Assembly: GCA_024640445.1 (NCBI GenBank)
Contig: JAHEEZ010000014.1
Span: 1 to 25,826 of the forward strand
DNA: 25,826 bases
Reading direction: 5' to 3'
Source: Acidobacteriota bacterium
Lineage (GTDB): Bacteria; Acidobacteriota; Blastocatellia; Pyrinomonadales; Pyrinomonadaceae
The notes beneath the pieces are model-generated. The model was not told the DNA's origin, did not search any database, and worked only from the letters and a program-made list of their open reading frames with translations. Positions 15,188 to 23,284 of the stretch are shown piece after piece. The position numbers and the translations under genes were made by a program. The first letter of the stretch is position 1. Every line of letters starts with the position of its first letter.

Positions 15188-15189
15188 GG

Positions 15190-15266
15190 AGACAGAAGTC
15201 AGAAGACAGAAGTCAGAAGACGGAAGACAGAAGACGGGAGACGGGAGACGGAAGTCAGGAGACAGC
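15190..15266 (+). repeat. Heptanucleotide tandem repeat (AGACAGA/AGTCAGA-type, about 11 copies)
   Basis: Directly after the dehydrogenase stop, eleven consecutive 7-bp units of the form AG(A/T)C(A/G)G(A/G) follow in phase, all purine-rich on the plus strand. The repeat is non-coding and lies between the 3' ends of the dehydrogenase and trxC genes. Confidence 0.85.
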
Positions 15267-15353
15267 GGTCTGGAGGGATCGTAGGGGCAGGGACACGCCC
15301 CGCCCGTGAGCGGAGCGAAAGTACTGCTCGCTGGACGCATGCGTACTTATCGT

Positions 15354-15806
15354 TCAACCACCCAAATGGGGTCCCAATCTCTTGAGGATGGCGTCCCGTG
15401 ACTGAAGTCCTATCAAACGGTCGACCTCACGGCCGTCTTTTAGGATCAAAAGGGTCGGAATGCTTTGGACTCCAAATCGGGACGCGGTCGCGGGATTGTT
15501 GTCAACATCCAATTTGCCCACCAGCGCCTGTCCTGAGAGTTCCTTAGCGAGCTGTTCGATAACGGGCGCGATCAGCCGGCAGGGTCCGCACCACGCCGCC
15601 CAGAGGTCGAGAAGGACCGGGAGCTCCGTTTTGCCGATGGTGGAGGAGAAGTTAGCGTCGGTAACTTCGACAGGGTGGGCGGACGCCGCAAATGCCGCGC
15701 CGCATCTTCCACATACCGGAGCCTTTCCGGCACGCGCCTTCGATGGGTCTATCCTGTTCTTAGCGCCGCACGCGGAACAGGTTACGATCTTGCTCCGATC
15801 TGACAT
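15354..15806 (-). CDS. trxC: Thioredoxin 2 (TrxC type)
   Basis: The protein is 150 aa. An N-terminal zinc ribbon with two CxxC pairs (C10/C13, C32/C35) is followed by a thioredoxin domain with active site WCGPC (C73, C76), GKLDVDNNPATASRFGVQSIPTLLI with the cis-Pro, and a C-terminal helix. This layout is that of TrxC, a cytoplasmic disulfide reductase tied to oxidative stress, whose zinc centre is redox-sensitive. AAGGAG lies 7 bp before the ATG. It is divergent from the P-type ATPase gene. Confidence 0.95.
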   Translation of the reverse strand: MSDRSKIVTCSACGAKNRIDPSKARAGKAPVCGRCGAAFAASAHPVEVTDANFSSTIGKTELPVLLDLWAAWCGPCRLIAPVIEQLAKELSGQALVGKLDVDNNPATASRFGVQSIPTLLILKDGREVDRLIGLQSRDAILKRLGPHLGG

Positions 15807-15887
15807 AATGCGCTCCTTGATGGTCTGTTAATGATCTCCGCCGCTATGACGATCTTATCCGAACAAACAGGGAAGAACCAGGAAACG

Positions 15888-18542
15888 ATGCTTGCGCACG
15901 CTGAGAGCCCCGCGCGCGTCACGATGCTGCTGGATACGGACATTCGAAAGGGATTGTCGGAAGATGAAGCGCGCACCCGTCTGCTCCGGGACGGACCGAA
16001 CTCGATCGCCGCAGCGGCTGGCAGAGCCTGGTGGCAAATTCTTCTCGGCCAGTTTCGCAGCATCGTTGTGTGGCTTCTTGCGGTCGCGGCTGCCGTGGCC
16101 TGGATTACGGACAGCCCATTGGAAGCGGCGGCGATTCTTGTCGTTCTTGCTCTGAATGCACTGATCGGGTTCGCGATCGAGTGGCAGGCAGGAAGGGCGC
16201 TCGACGCCCTGCGCCGAAGATCAAAGCTTACTGCCCGCGTGACTCGGGACGGACGCGACGAGGAAGTGGATGCCAAGGAATTGGTGGCCGGCGATCTCTT
16301 ATCTCTCACAGCGGGCGACCGGGTTCCCGCCGATTCGCGGATCACCGAATCTTTCAACCTTCAGGCGGATGAATCGGCGCTGACCGGCGAAAGTCTTCCG
16401 GTCGCAAAATCCGCAGAAGCGGTAGATGTTTCGACGCTGCTTGCGGATCGGACCTCCATGGTCTACCTCGGAACCACAGTACGCTCAGGACGCGCCTCCG
16501 CAGTCGTTACCGCGACCGGACATCGTACTGAACTGGGACGGGTCGGACAACTCATCTCCGAGGTCGCTTCAGAAAGGACACCGCTGGAAAAGCGTCTGGC
16601 CTTGCTAGGCGAGAGACTGGTCTACATCGTTCTGGTGATCGCCGTTGTTGTTCTGGCGGCTGGATATTTCAGGGGCGACGGGCTGTGGCTGATGCTCGAA
16701 ATATCGATCAGCCTCGCAGTCGCCGCGGTTCCGGAAGGCCTGCCGGCGGTCACAACCTTGATCCTGGCGATCGGCGTGATCAAGATGGCTAAGCGGAACG
16801 CGATCGTTCGGAGGCTCGCGGCAGTCGAGACACTTGGCAGCACGACCGTGATCTGCTCGGATAAGACCGGCACCCTGACCGAGAACCGGATGGCAGTGAA
16901 GGAGTTTCATGCCGCCGGGGGGCAGCGATTTTCCGCAGATGAAAAGCGGGAGATGACGGGGGTGGAATTCAGGCTTGTGAGGGCAGGTGTGCTTTGCAAT
17001 GAGGCGTCTATCGGCCGAATGTCGACCGACGTTGAAAAGGAGGCGCTTGGGGATCCGACCGAGACCGCGCTGCTGGCGGCTGCCAACTCATTGGGAACGG
17101 ATGTCGGGAAACTGCGCGAAAATGCGGAGCTTGTCCGGGACTTTCCGTTCGATCCTGACTCGAAGAGGATGGTGAGCGTTAGATCGTTCGAAGCCGGGAC
17201 GGCCGTCGCGATACTCAAAGGCGCACCGGCCGTTGTGCTCGCGTCATGTGACCGCTACCTTGCCTCGGACGGCTCGACAGCCCGCCTCGACGAGAAAGCG
17301 AAAGATGAGTTCATGGAACTTAACGAGCGACTTGCAGGAGACGCACTTAGGGTGCTTGGTTTCGCGGAGAAGACAGTCTCGCCCGATGACCCGGAAGAGC
17401 CGAAAGACGGTTTTCAATTTCTCGGCTTCGCCGGATTGATCGATCCGCCGAGAGTGGAAGCGCTTCCGGCGATCGCGTCCGCCCGCACCGCCGGAATTCG
17501 CGTCGTGATGCTGACGGGTGACCAGTTGAATACTGCCGCCGCCATCGCCCGGGAGCTGGAGCTCTCCGATGGAGGTTCTGCGGTTCACGCTTCAGAACTC
17601 CAGGGGCTAGAAGGCGAAGATCTCCGCCAGATAGTGGCTCGCGCGGTTGTCTTCGCTCGCGTTTCCCCAAAAGACAAGTTCGAGATCGTCAAGGCATTGC
17701 AGGAATCCGGCGAGGTCGTGGCGGTGACCGGAGACGGCATAAATGATGCGCCCGCCCTTAAACAGGCGGACATAGGTGTCGCGATGGGAGAGCGCGGCAC
17801 CGAGGTGGCGAAGGAATCGGCAGACATCGTGCTGACGGATGACAATTTTGCCACCATCGTCAAGGCCATCGAAGGGGGAAGGACGATCTACTCGAACATC
17901 ATCAGGTTTGTGCATATGATGTTCTCTCACAATCTGGGCGAGGTTCTGATGATCTTCTTCTCGCTGATCGCAGGGTTGCCGCTGCCGCTCTTTCCACTTC
18001 AGATCCTCTGGATAAACCTGGTCACCGATGTGTTCCCGGCACTCGCGCTGGCGGTCGAGCCGGCGACCGAGAACACGATGAATCGCCCTCCGAGGGCGCC
18101 AGGATCGAGAATGCTCTCGATGCCTTTTCTTTTATTGATCGGATGGCAGGGATTGATGCTGGCGCTCATCGCGCTTCTCGCATATTTGTGGGCGCTGGAT
18201 GTTTACGGCGAAGGCGCCCATTCACGCACGATCGCGCTCATGGCGCTGATCGGCGTACAGCTCGGGCATTTCTTCAACTGCCGTTCACGGGTGCGGTCGG
18301 TCTTCTCGAAACCATTCTCGAATTTATGGATATTCGCCGCCGCTTTGGCGGTCATCGGCCTTCAGGTCGCTGCGGTCAAGTGGGGACCGTTGGCGGTCGT
18401 TCTTGGATTGACCGTACCGAATGCGGTTGACCTCGTTGTCATCGCCGCATCCGTGGTTCTGCCGATCGTGGTAGTCGAGATCACAAAAGTATTTATAAGG
18501 CACCGTCTCAAAAGGACGGTCGGCGGGACCGCTGCATTGTAG
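15888..18542 (+). CDS. P2A-type (SERCA-like) cation-transporting ATPase
   Basis: The protein is 884 aa from MLAHAESPARV; this start has AGGA close upstream and leaves room for a promoter before trxC. ATGs at 15831 and 15846 are also in frame (up to 903 aa). Motifs in order are LTGES (actuator), PEGLP in M4, DKTGTLTE with the phosphorylated Asp, MLTGDQ, TGDGINDAPALKQADIGVAMG, then M5 HNLGEV and M6 WINLVTD. The residues corresponding to SERCA Glu309, Asn768, Glu771, Asn796, Thr799 and Asp800 are all present, so Ca2+ (or Mn2+) export is the likely activity. It is an inner-membrane protein with about ten helices. Such pumps recur next to usp/CBS genes in low-oxygen regulons. Confidence 0.92.
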   Translation: MLAHAESPARVTMLLDTDIRKGLSEDEARTRLLRDGPNSIAAAAGRAWWQILLGQFRSIVVWLLAVAAAVAWITDSPLEAAAILVVLALNALIGFAIEWQAGRALDALRRRSKLTARVTRDGRDEEVDAKELVAGDLLSLTAGDRVPADSRITESFNLQADESALTGESLPVAKSAEAVDVSTLLADRTSMVYLGTTVRSGRASAVVTATGHRTELGRVGQLISEVASERTPLEKRLALLGERLVYIVLVIAVVVLAAGYFRGDGLWLMLEISISLAVAAVPEGLPAVTTLILAIGVIKMAKRNAIVRRLAAVETLGSTTVICSDKTGTLTENRMAVKEFHAAGGQRFSADEKREMTGVEFRLVRAGVLCNEASIGRMSTDVEKEALGDPTETALLAAANSLGTDVGKLRENAELVRDFPFDPDSKRMVSVRSFEAGTAVAILKGAPAVVLASCDRYLASDGSTARLDEKAKDEFMELNERLAGDALRVLGFAEKTVSPDDPEEPKDGFQFLGFAGLIDPPRVEALPAIASARTAGIRVVMLTGDQLNTAAAIARELELSDGGSAVHASELQGLEGEDLRQIVARAVVFARVSPKDKFEIVKALQESGEVVAVTGDGINDAPALKQADIGVAMGERGTEVAKESADIVLTDDNFATIVKAIEGGRTIYSNIIRFVHMMFSHNLGEVLMIFFSLIAGLPLPLFPLQILWINLVTDVFPALALAVEPATENTMNRPPRAPGSRMLSMPFLLLIGWQGLMLALIALLAYLWALDVYGEGAHSRTIALMALIGVQLGHFFNCRSRVRSVFSKPFSNLWIFAAALAVIGLQVAAVKWGPLAVVLGLTVPNAVDLVVIAASVVLPIVVVEITKVFIRHRLKRTVGGTAAL

Positions 18543-18679
18543 TCGGCGAAAACGTTGAGCCTGTTCGCGCGGACTGTCTTGATGATCGTATTGCCGACTG
18601 AAAAAAAGAAGCTCCCGATTCCGAAGCTCGGGAACATCTATGGGCAAATACTGGTTTAGGATAGCCGGAGTGATCCGTT

Positions 18680-18709
18680 CCCGGGCCGCAATGGCGGTTA
18701 CGGCCCGGG
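18680..18709. terminator. GC-rich hairpin between convergent genes
   Basis: A perfect 9-bp stem (CCCGGGCCG / CGGCCCGGG) with a 12-nt loop lies between the ATPase gene and the convergent zinc-ribbon gene. There is no T-run on either side, so a terminator role is only likely. Confidence 0.45.
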
Positions 18710-18734
18710 CACGTATGAGCGGGACGGCCGGCGG

Positions 18735-18971
18735 TTAATTCGCCGCCCGTTCCTCATCAAACTCGATCTCGCAATCGGGGCAGACAACGGGATTGTCCTC
18801 AAGGCCTTGTTCCACCGCCGCTTGCAGACGGTCACGACTGGCTTCGTCTACAAATACAGTCGCTCCGCACATCCCGCAGAGGAATTCGAAACTGTTCTTT
18901 GCAGTTCTGAATGCCGTCGGTTCCGATGCCTCTTTTCGGTCAAAATCAAATTCGGATCTTATTCTCTGCAT
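18735..18971 (-). CDS. Small zinc-ribbon protein
   Basis: The protein is 78 aa from MQRIRSEFDFDRKE. A strong AAGGAGGAG just upstream decides this start against the longer frame. Two CxxC pairs (FLCGMCGATVF, C32/C35, and VVCPDCEIEF, C64/C67) would bind one zinc, with a helical insert (DEASRDRLQAAVEQGL) between. The termini are highly charged. It has no membrane segment, and the function is unknown; it may be a protein- or nucleic-acid-binding adaptor. It sits inside the stress island but without a sigma-54 site that I can see. Confidence 0.8.
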   Translation of the reverse strand: MQRIRSEFDFDRKEASEPTAFRTAKNSFEFLCGMCGATVFVDEASRDRLQAAVEQGLEDNPVVCPDCEIEFDEERAAN

Positions 18972-19154
18972 CTCGACTCCTCCTTGTTCAAGCCAGGGCG
19001 CCGCAGTCCGGGTGGCCGCAATCGCAGTCTGTCTTTCCCACCGATTCGGCGCATTGATGGCAACAGAAGTCACTCCCCGGTTCCGCCGCGCATCGGCAGG
19101 GAACGTGAGCGCATTCGCGTCGAATTGATTCCTCTTTCATCTTTAACTGCCGAT

Positions 19155-19823
19155 TCAGACCCCATTTGCCGCGGCGATCGGACTTAGAACATCCAGCATC
19201 CGGCAGACGGTTTCATCCGTCGTTTGCTCAAAGTTCTCGTACCACCAACCTACACCGTAAAGCGGTTCAGGCATCACGGCGCAAACGCACGTCACGTCGG
19301 GTTCTCGTTCGAAAGCGGCACAGACATCCGGCGCTGCCACGGGCACGGCGACGATTATCTTCTCCGGCGATTGCCGCCGCACGGACTCGACCGCCGCTCT
19401 CATCGTCGCTCCTGTCGCAAGACCGTCATCAACAAGGATAACTGTCTTGCCCTTCAGATTTGGCGCCGGTCGTCCGTCGCGGTACTTGTCTTCCCGGCGT
19501 TTGAGTTCCGCGGACTCCCTTCTTGTAACGGCTTCGATCGCTTCTTCGTCCAGGTGCAGCAGGTCCAGAAGCCGTTCATTGAAAACCGCTACTCCGTCCG
19601 GGCCGATCGCTCCAAATGCGAGCTCACTTTGCCCAGGAACCCCGAGTTTTCTTACAACCTCTACATCCAGAGGCACGCCGAGTTCGGCCGCTATTTCATA
19701 GCCGACCGGGACGCCACCTCTTGGAAGGGCCAGCACGACAGCATTGCGGCCGATCGTGTATCCGGCCAGTTTCTCGGCAAGCTTCTTTCCGGCTTCTTTC
19801 CTGTCCTTGAACCTTTGGAACAT
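19155..19823 (-). CDS. Type I phosphoribosyltransferase-family protein
   Basis: The protein is 222 aa, GGAG 8 bp before the ATG. The PRPP-binding loop VILVDDGLATGATM (about 128-141) is intact and the N-terminal ALPRGGVPVGYEIA segment is typical. It belongs to the long PRTase group (about 220 aa, with the FGAIGPDGVAVFNE hood region and an RRE..LKRREDKYR helix) often found beside usp, CBS and dienelactone-hydrolase genes. The substrate base is not known for that group. It lies 14 bp after the CBS gene and is the last gene of the PNPOx-CBS-PRTase unit. Confidence 0.9.
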   Translation of the reverse strand: MFQRFKDRKEAGKKLAEKLAGYTIGRNAVVLALPRGGVPVGYEIAAELGVPLDVEVVRKLGVPGQSELAFGAIGPDGVAVFNERLLDLLHLDEEAIEAVTRRESAELKRREDKYRDGRPAPNLKGKTVILVDDGLATGATMRAAVESVRRQSPEKIIVAVPVAAPDVCAAFEREPDVTCVCAVMPEPLYGVGWWYENFEQTTDETVCRMLDVLSPIAAANGV

Positions 19824-19837
19824 TTCCCTGCTCCTGC

Positions 19838-20278
19838 CTATGCGGCGATCGCGATAGCGCTCTCGGAAATCTCGCGCACAAGATGCGCCGTTTCTTTTGG
19901 AGTCGCCCCGAGCGCGATATCTGCCTGGGCGAGCATTCCGACCAAGTCTCCGTTCTCATCCACCACGGCGAGTCTCCGGACGTGATTCCGCTCCATCAAT
20001 TCGCACGATTCTTCAATCGAAAGGTCGGGCGTGGCCGTAAAGACGTCGTCGGTCATGATCTCGCCGGCGATCATGTTAAGCGGGTTCTTGTTGTGGGCGA
20101 CCGTGCGGAGCACGATGTCCCTGTCAGTGATCATTCCGATCGGTTTCCTCGAGTTCTCTTCCTCGACGACCGGTAAGCATCCGCAGTCATTGTCCGTCAT
20201 CATCTGCGCGACATCGTGCAGACTTGTATTCAGGGTGCAGAACGCGGGATTTCTGGTCATTATGTTTTCGATCTTCAT
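19838..20278 (-). CDS. CBS-pair (Bateman) protein
   Basis: The protein is 146 aa from MKIENIMTRNP, with AAGGAG 8 bp upstream deciding this start. Two CBS domains (about 1-62 and 70-124) form one Bateman module. Typical words are CGCLPVVEE...KPIGMITDRDIV and HVRRLAVVDENGDLVGMLAQADIA. It has no fused effector domain, so it probably senses adenine nucleotides and acts on a partner, as proposed for stand-alone CBS proteins of stress regulons. It overlaps no other gene, sits 59 bp after the PNPOx-type gene and 14 bp before the PRTase. Confidence 0.92.
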   Translation of the reverse strand: MKIENIMTRNPAFCTLNTSLHDVAQMMTDNDCGCLPVVEEENSRKPIGMITDRDIVLRTVAHNKNPLNMIAGEIMTDDVFTATPDLSIEESCELMERNHVRRLAVVDENGDLVGMLAQADIALGATPKETAHLVREISESAIAIAA

Positions 20279-20337
20279 CTCTAAACTCCTTGCGAGGACC
20301 AGGTTCAAAACCTTTTGCCTGCGGTCCATCGCGAATT

Positions 20338-20763
20338 TCAACTCTCTGAAACGCCGGTCAATCTCTTGATCGTTACTCTGAAAACGACCGGTTCCTCGGC
20401 GGATCCTCTTTCGGCTTCCAGCCCTTCCACCGGGGTCAGCGTTCGGAAGTGGACAAGCAGGTCTTCAAGCGCCTCCGATCTCTCTTCGCTTTCGCCAAGT
20501 TCTTCAAAAGCGCCAAACGCGATCGCGCTCTCCCACTTGTAAGGGCTGCGGATGTCCTCGACCTGGACGCAGGCATTCCGGTTCTTCCGGAGCGCCGCCA
20601 GTTTCGTTCCTTCAAGGCTGTGAATATAGACCGAGCCGTCACGAAGAACGTAGTTGACCGGAATAACATAAGGACTGTTGTCCTCAAGCACACAACCCAG
20701 GTGCGCAAAGTTCTTCCGCGCCAAAAGCTCAAGTGATTCGGTTTCGGTGAGTTCATTCCACAT
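20338..20763 (-). CDS. Pyridoxamine 5'-phosphate oxidase-fold flavin/heme-binding protein
   Basis: The protein is 141 aa, starting MWNELTETESLELLARKNFAHLGCV, with GAGAGGG before the ATG. The pattern of helix, then LGCVLEDNSPYVIPVNYVLRDGSVYIHSLEGTKLAALRKNRNACVQVEDI, is that of the split-barrel PNPOx-like family (nitroimidazole-resistance/Rv-type), which binds FMN or F420. The exact reaction is unknown. Homologues occur in the dormancy (DosR-type) regulons of actinobacteria. It is first in a three-gene unit behind a sigma-54 promoter match. Confidence 0.88.
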   Translation of the reverse strand: MWNELTETESLELLARKNFAHLGCVLEDNSPYVIPVNYVLRDGSVYIHSLEGTKLAALRKNRNACVQVEDIRSPYKWESAIAFGAFEELGESEERSEALEDLLVHFRTLTPVEGLEAERGSAEEPVVFRVTIKRLTGVSES

Positions 20764-20840
20764 CTGTCCCTCTCCGGTTCATTCGGGCCGCGGACGTTGG
20801 GCAGATCAGCCCTTCCCGCGTCTCAACACTATGACAAGGG

Positions 20841-20856
20841 TGCAACGGGCGTGCCG
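20841..20856 (-). promoter_or_regulatory. Sigma-54 promoter for PNPOx-CBS-PRTase
   Basis: CGGCACGCCCGTTGCA on the minus strand matches TGGCACRNNNNTTGCW at 11 of 12 defined positions, with exact GG-N10-GC spacing. The predicted start is near 20830, about 67 nt before the first gene. Confidence 0.8.
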
Positions 20857-20920
20857 TGTCGGCGTGCCTATGGGGACAAGGCGGGAGTGATTCGGCATAC
20901 CCTTGCTTGGGAAAAAATCC

Positions 20921-20933
20921 ACGAAAATATGCG
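20921..20933 (-). promoter_or_regulatory. Putative activator site (CGAAAATA core)
   Basis: ACGAAAATATGCG lies about 72 bp upstream of the -24 element at 20854-20855. This is nearly the same distance as the similar motif upstream of the DUF5335 promoter. A second A-rich word (GGGAAAAAATCC) is adjacent. Confidence 0.35.
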
Positions 20934-20977
20934 AATCTTTACACGGAGGGCAATACCTTTCTAACTTGCGTTATATG

Positions 20978-23281
20978 TTATTTGCCGAGTACTTCGGCGA
21001 TCGTGGTGAGAAGGGTCTCGGCCGAAAATGGCTTTGAAAGAAAGGCCTCGGCCTTTGCCGGGCTGTCCTCGGAGTTGTAGTCGGAGGCAAGTCCGCTGGC
21101 GACGACGATCCTGGCGGCGGGATCGATCTCGCGGATCTCGCGGATGGCAGTCTCGCCGTCCATCAACGGCATTGCCATATCGGTCAGGACGAGGTCGATC
21201 CGACCTGTGTTCTCCGAATAGATCTTTACTGCCTCAGACCCGTTTCGGGCTGTAAGCACCCTGTAACCGAACTTCTCCAGGGTAGCTTTCGTCACGCTCA
21301 GGATCTTCTCTTCGTCATCGACGATAAGGATCTGTTCTCCGATCCCGTGCGGATATTCTGCTTCAGCGGCCCGGTCACTCTCACCTGCAAGACCTTCCTC
21401 TGCCGGCAAGTAGACCGAGAACCTCGAACCGCGCCCCGGTTCGGAGTACACGTTCATAAACCCTTCGTGGCTGCGAACTATCGAGACTGAAGTTGACAGG
21501 CCCAGGCCGGTTCCCTTTCCGGTCTCTTTGGTCGTGAAGAACGGGTCAAAGATCCTGTCTATGATCTCTTCTTCCATTCCCAAACCCGTATCTTCAACGT
21601 TCACAACAACAAAGCGTCCCGGTGCGGCGTCGAGACTTGTGTACGCATAGTTCTCGTCTATCGTTACCTCGCGCACTTCGAAAGCCAGCAACCCGCCGTC
21701 AGGCATAGCGTCCCGGGCGTTGACCGCGAGGTTCATGAACACTTGATGAAGCTGGGTCGGATCGCCGGCGACCGTTGGAAGATCGGTGCTGATGTTGAAC
21801 CGAATTTCGATCTGTTTCGGGAACATCTCTTTCAGGACCTTAACCAGGTCCTTCACGAGATGCTTCAGCTGAACGCTGATCCTGTCGCCTTTTACACCGC
21901 GGGCAAAGGTAAGCACCTGGCGTATGAGCTCGGCACCCCGCTCCGTATTCTCTTTAATTATGGACAGCCAGGGTTCGCCTGCGTCGCCGAGGGAATCTTC
22001 CATTTTCAACATCTCGACCGCCATCAATATCGGCGAGAGAATATTGTTCAGGTCGTGCGCCATTCCACCCGCGAGTGTGCCGATTGATTCCATCCTCTGA
22101 GCGCGAAAAAGATGTTCCTCCGCCTGTTTAAGCTCCGTGATGTCCGAATTGAGGATCAGGAAATAGTCCGGTCTGCCCGTCTCGTCGCGGACGAGCGTCC
22201 ACCGGCTGACGACCGTGATCGGCTTTCCCTCTTTCGTGAAGTTCTTCAACTCCTTCTGCCATTCGTCTTTTGCGGAACACGCCTCCTGCGCTTCTTTGAG
22301 CATCGAGCAGTCCCCAAGGCAGATAACCTCGCAGAGGCTCTTCCCGAGTATCTCGTCCGCCCGCCAGCCGTAGGTCCGCTCCGCCCCTTCATTCCAGAAG
22401 ATGAGCTTGTAGTCAAGATCACACACCAGTATGGCGTCGCGAGTTCGCTCCAGCAGCGAGGCCTGTTGACGAATACGCTCCTCTGCTTCACGGCGCAGAG
22501 TCACGTTATGCGCGGTCGCGAGGACCGTCTGAGGCTTGTCCGCCTCTTTCGAGATCGCCTGCCGGCACTCGATGATCAGTTTCCTTCCGTCTCTGGTCTT
22601 TTGGAGTAACTCGCCTTCCCAGCGTCCGCGCTCCTCGAGCTCCGCAAGGTATTCCTCGGGCGAAACCGGGTACTCGGTTGCCAGGAGCGTTCCAAAATCC
22701 TTGCCAAGCGCCTCGTCCTTCGAGTAGCCGTAAAGTTTCTCGGCGTTCTCGTTCCAGGAAACGATCCCTTCCCCCGGTTTCCACGTGACTATGGCGTCGT
22801 GTGTCTGGCCGAGCAAGCTATTCAGTTCGTAGAGATTTGTTTCGGCAAGTTTTCGGGAAGTGATGTCGTGGCGGACTGCGATGTACTGATACGGCTTCCC
22901 GTCGATGTTCAGGAAGGGCACGATGGTGGTGTCGACCCAGTAGCAGGTCCCGTCCTTCGCGCGGTTGCGGATCTCCCCCCGCCAGACCTCGCCGGACCCG
23001 ATCGTGCGCCACATTTCACGGAAATACTCCTGCGGATGGTATCCGGAGTTCACGATCTTGTGGGTCTTGCCCACGAGCTCTTTCCTGCTGTATCTGGAAA
23101 CACGGCAGAATTTCTCGTTGACGTACGTGATGATGCCTTTTTGGTCGGTGATGGCGACAATGGTGGATTCGTCGAGCGCAAACCTTATGTCACTGAGTTC
23201 CTTCAACAGGGATTTCGTATCGGCAGGGGGTGGTTTGCCGATAACCGGGCCAGCGATCGTAGATGGGTTCTTGCTGCTCAC
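20978..23281 (-). CDS. Soluble triple-PAS hybrid histidine kinase
   Basis: The protein is 767 aa, GTG start 3 nt after the response-regulator stop (translational coupling likely). Three PAS domains (about 32-140, 155-262, 275-383) precede a HisKA region with phosphoacceptor H409 (GGMAHDLNN). The HATPase domain has N-box LAVNARDAM and G-boxes DTGLGM and GKGTGLGLS. A C-terminal receiver has D655/D656, phosphoacceptor D701 (LVLTDMAMP) and K750. There is no signal peptide or membrane helix, so it senses a cytoplasmic signal. PAS3 contains four cysteines (C317, C321, C325, C335). The HDLNN H-box class matches kinases that pair with NtrC-type regulators. Confidence 0.93.
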   Translation of the reverse strand: MSSKNPSTIAGPVIGKPPPADTKSLLKELSDIRFALDESTIVAITDQKGIITYVNEKFCRVSRYSRKELVGKTHKIVNSGYHPQEYFREMWRTIGSGEVWRGEIRNRAKDGTCYWVDTTIVPFLNIDGKPYQYIAVRHDITSRKLAETNLYELNSLLGQTHDAIVTWKPGEGIVSWNENAEKLYGYSKDEALGKDFGTLLATEYPVSPEEYLAELEERGRWEGELLQKTRDGRKLIIECRQAISKEADKPQTVLATAHNVTLRREAEERIRQQASLLERTRDAILVCDLDYKLIFWNEGAERTYGWRADEILGKSLCEVICLGDCSMLKEAQEACSAKDEWQKELKNFTKEGKPITVVSRWTLVRDETGRPDYFLILNSDITELKQAEEHLFRAQRMESIGTLAGGMAHDLNNILSPILMAVEMLKMEDSLGDAGEPWLSIIKENTERGAELIRQVLTFARGVKGDRISVQLKHLVKDLVKVLKEMFPKQIEIRFNISTDLPTVAGDPTQLHQVFMNLAVNARDAMPDGGLLAFEVREVTIDENYAYTSLDAAPGRFVVVNVEDTGLGMEEEIIDRIFDPFFTTKETGKGTGLGLSTSVSIVRSHEGFMNVYSEPGRGSRFSVYLPAEEGLAGESDRAAEAEYPHGIGEQILIVDDEEKILSVTKATLEKFGYRVLTARNGSEAVKIYSENTGRIDLVLTDMAMPLMDGETAIREIREIDPAARIVVASGLASDYNSEDSPAKAEAFLSKPFSAETLLTTIAEVLGK

Positions 23282-23284
23282 GTT

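Noticed and set aside
15779..15794. Weak sigma-54-like word AGGTTACGATCTTGCT upstream of the P-type ATPase
   Set aside because: Spacing is right but the GGCAC half is poor and it lies inside trxC; not strong enough to call.
20893..20908. Plus-strand sigma-54-like match CGGCATACCCTTGCTT
   Set aside because: The GG to GC spacing is 9, not 10, and it points into the 3' end of the kinase gene.
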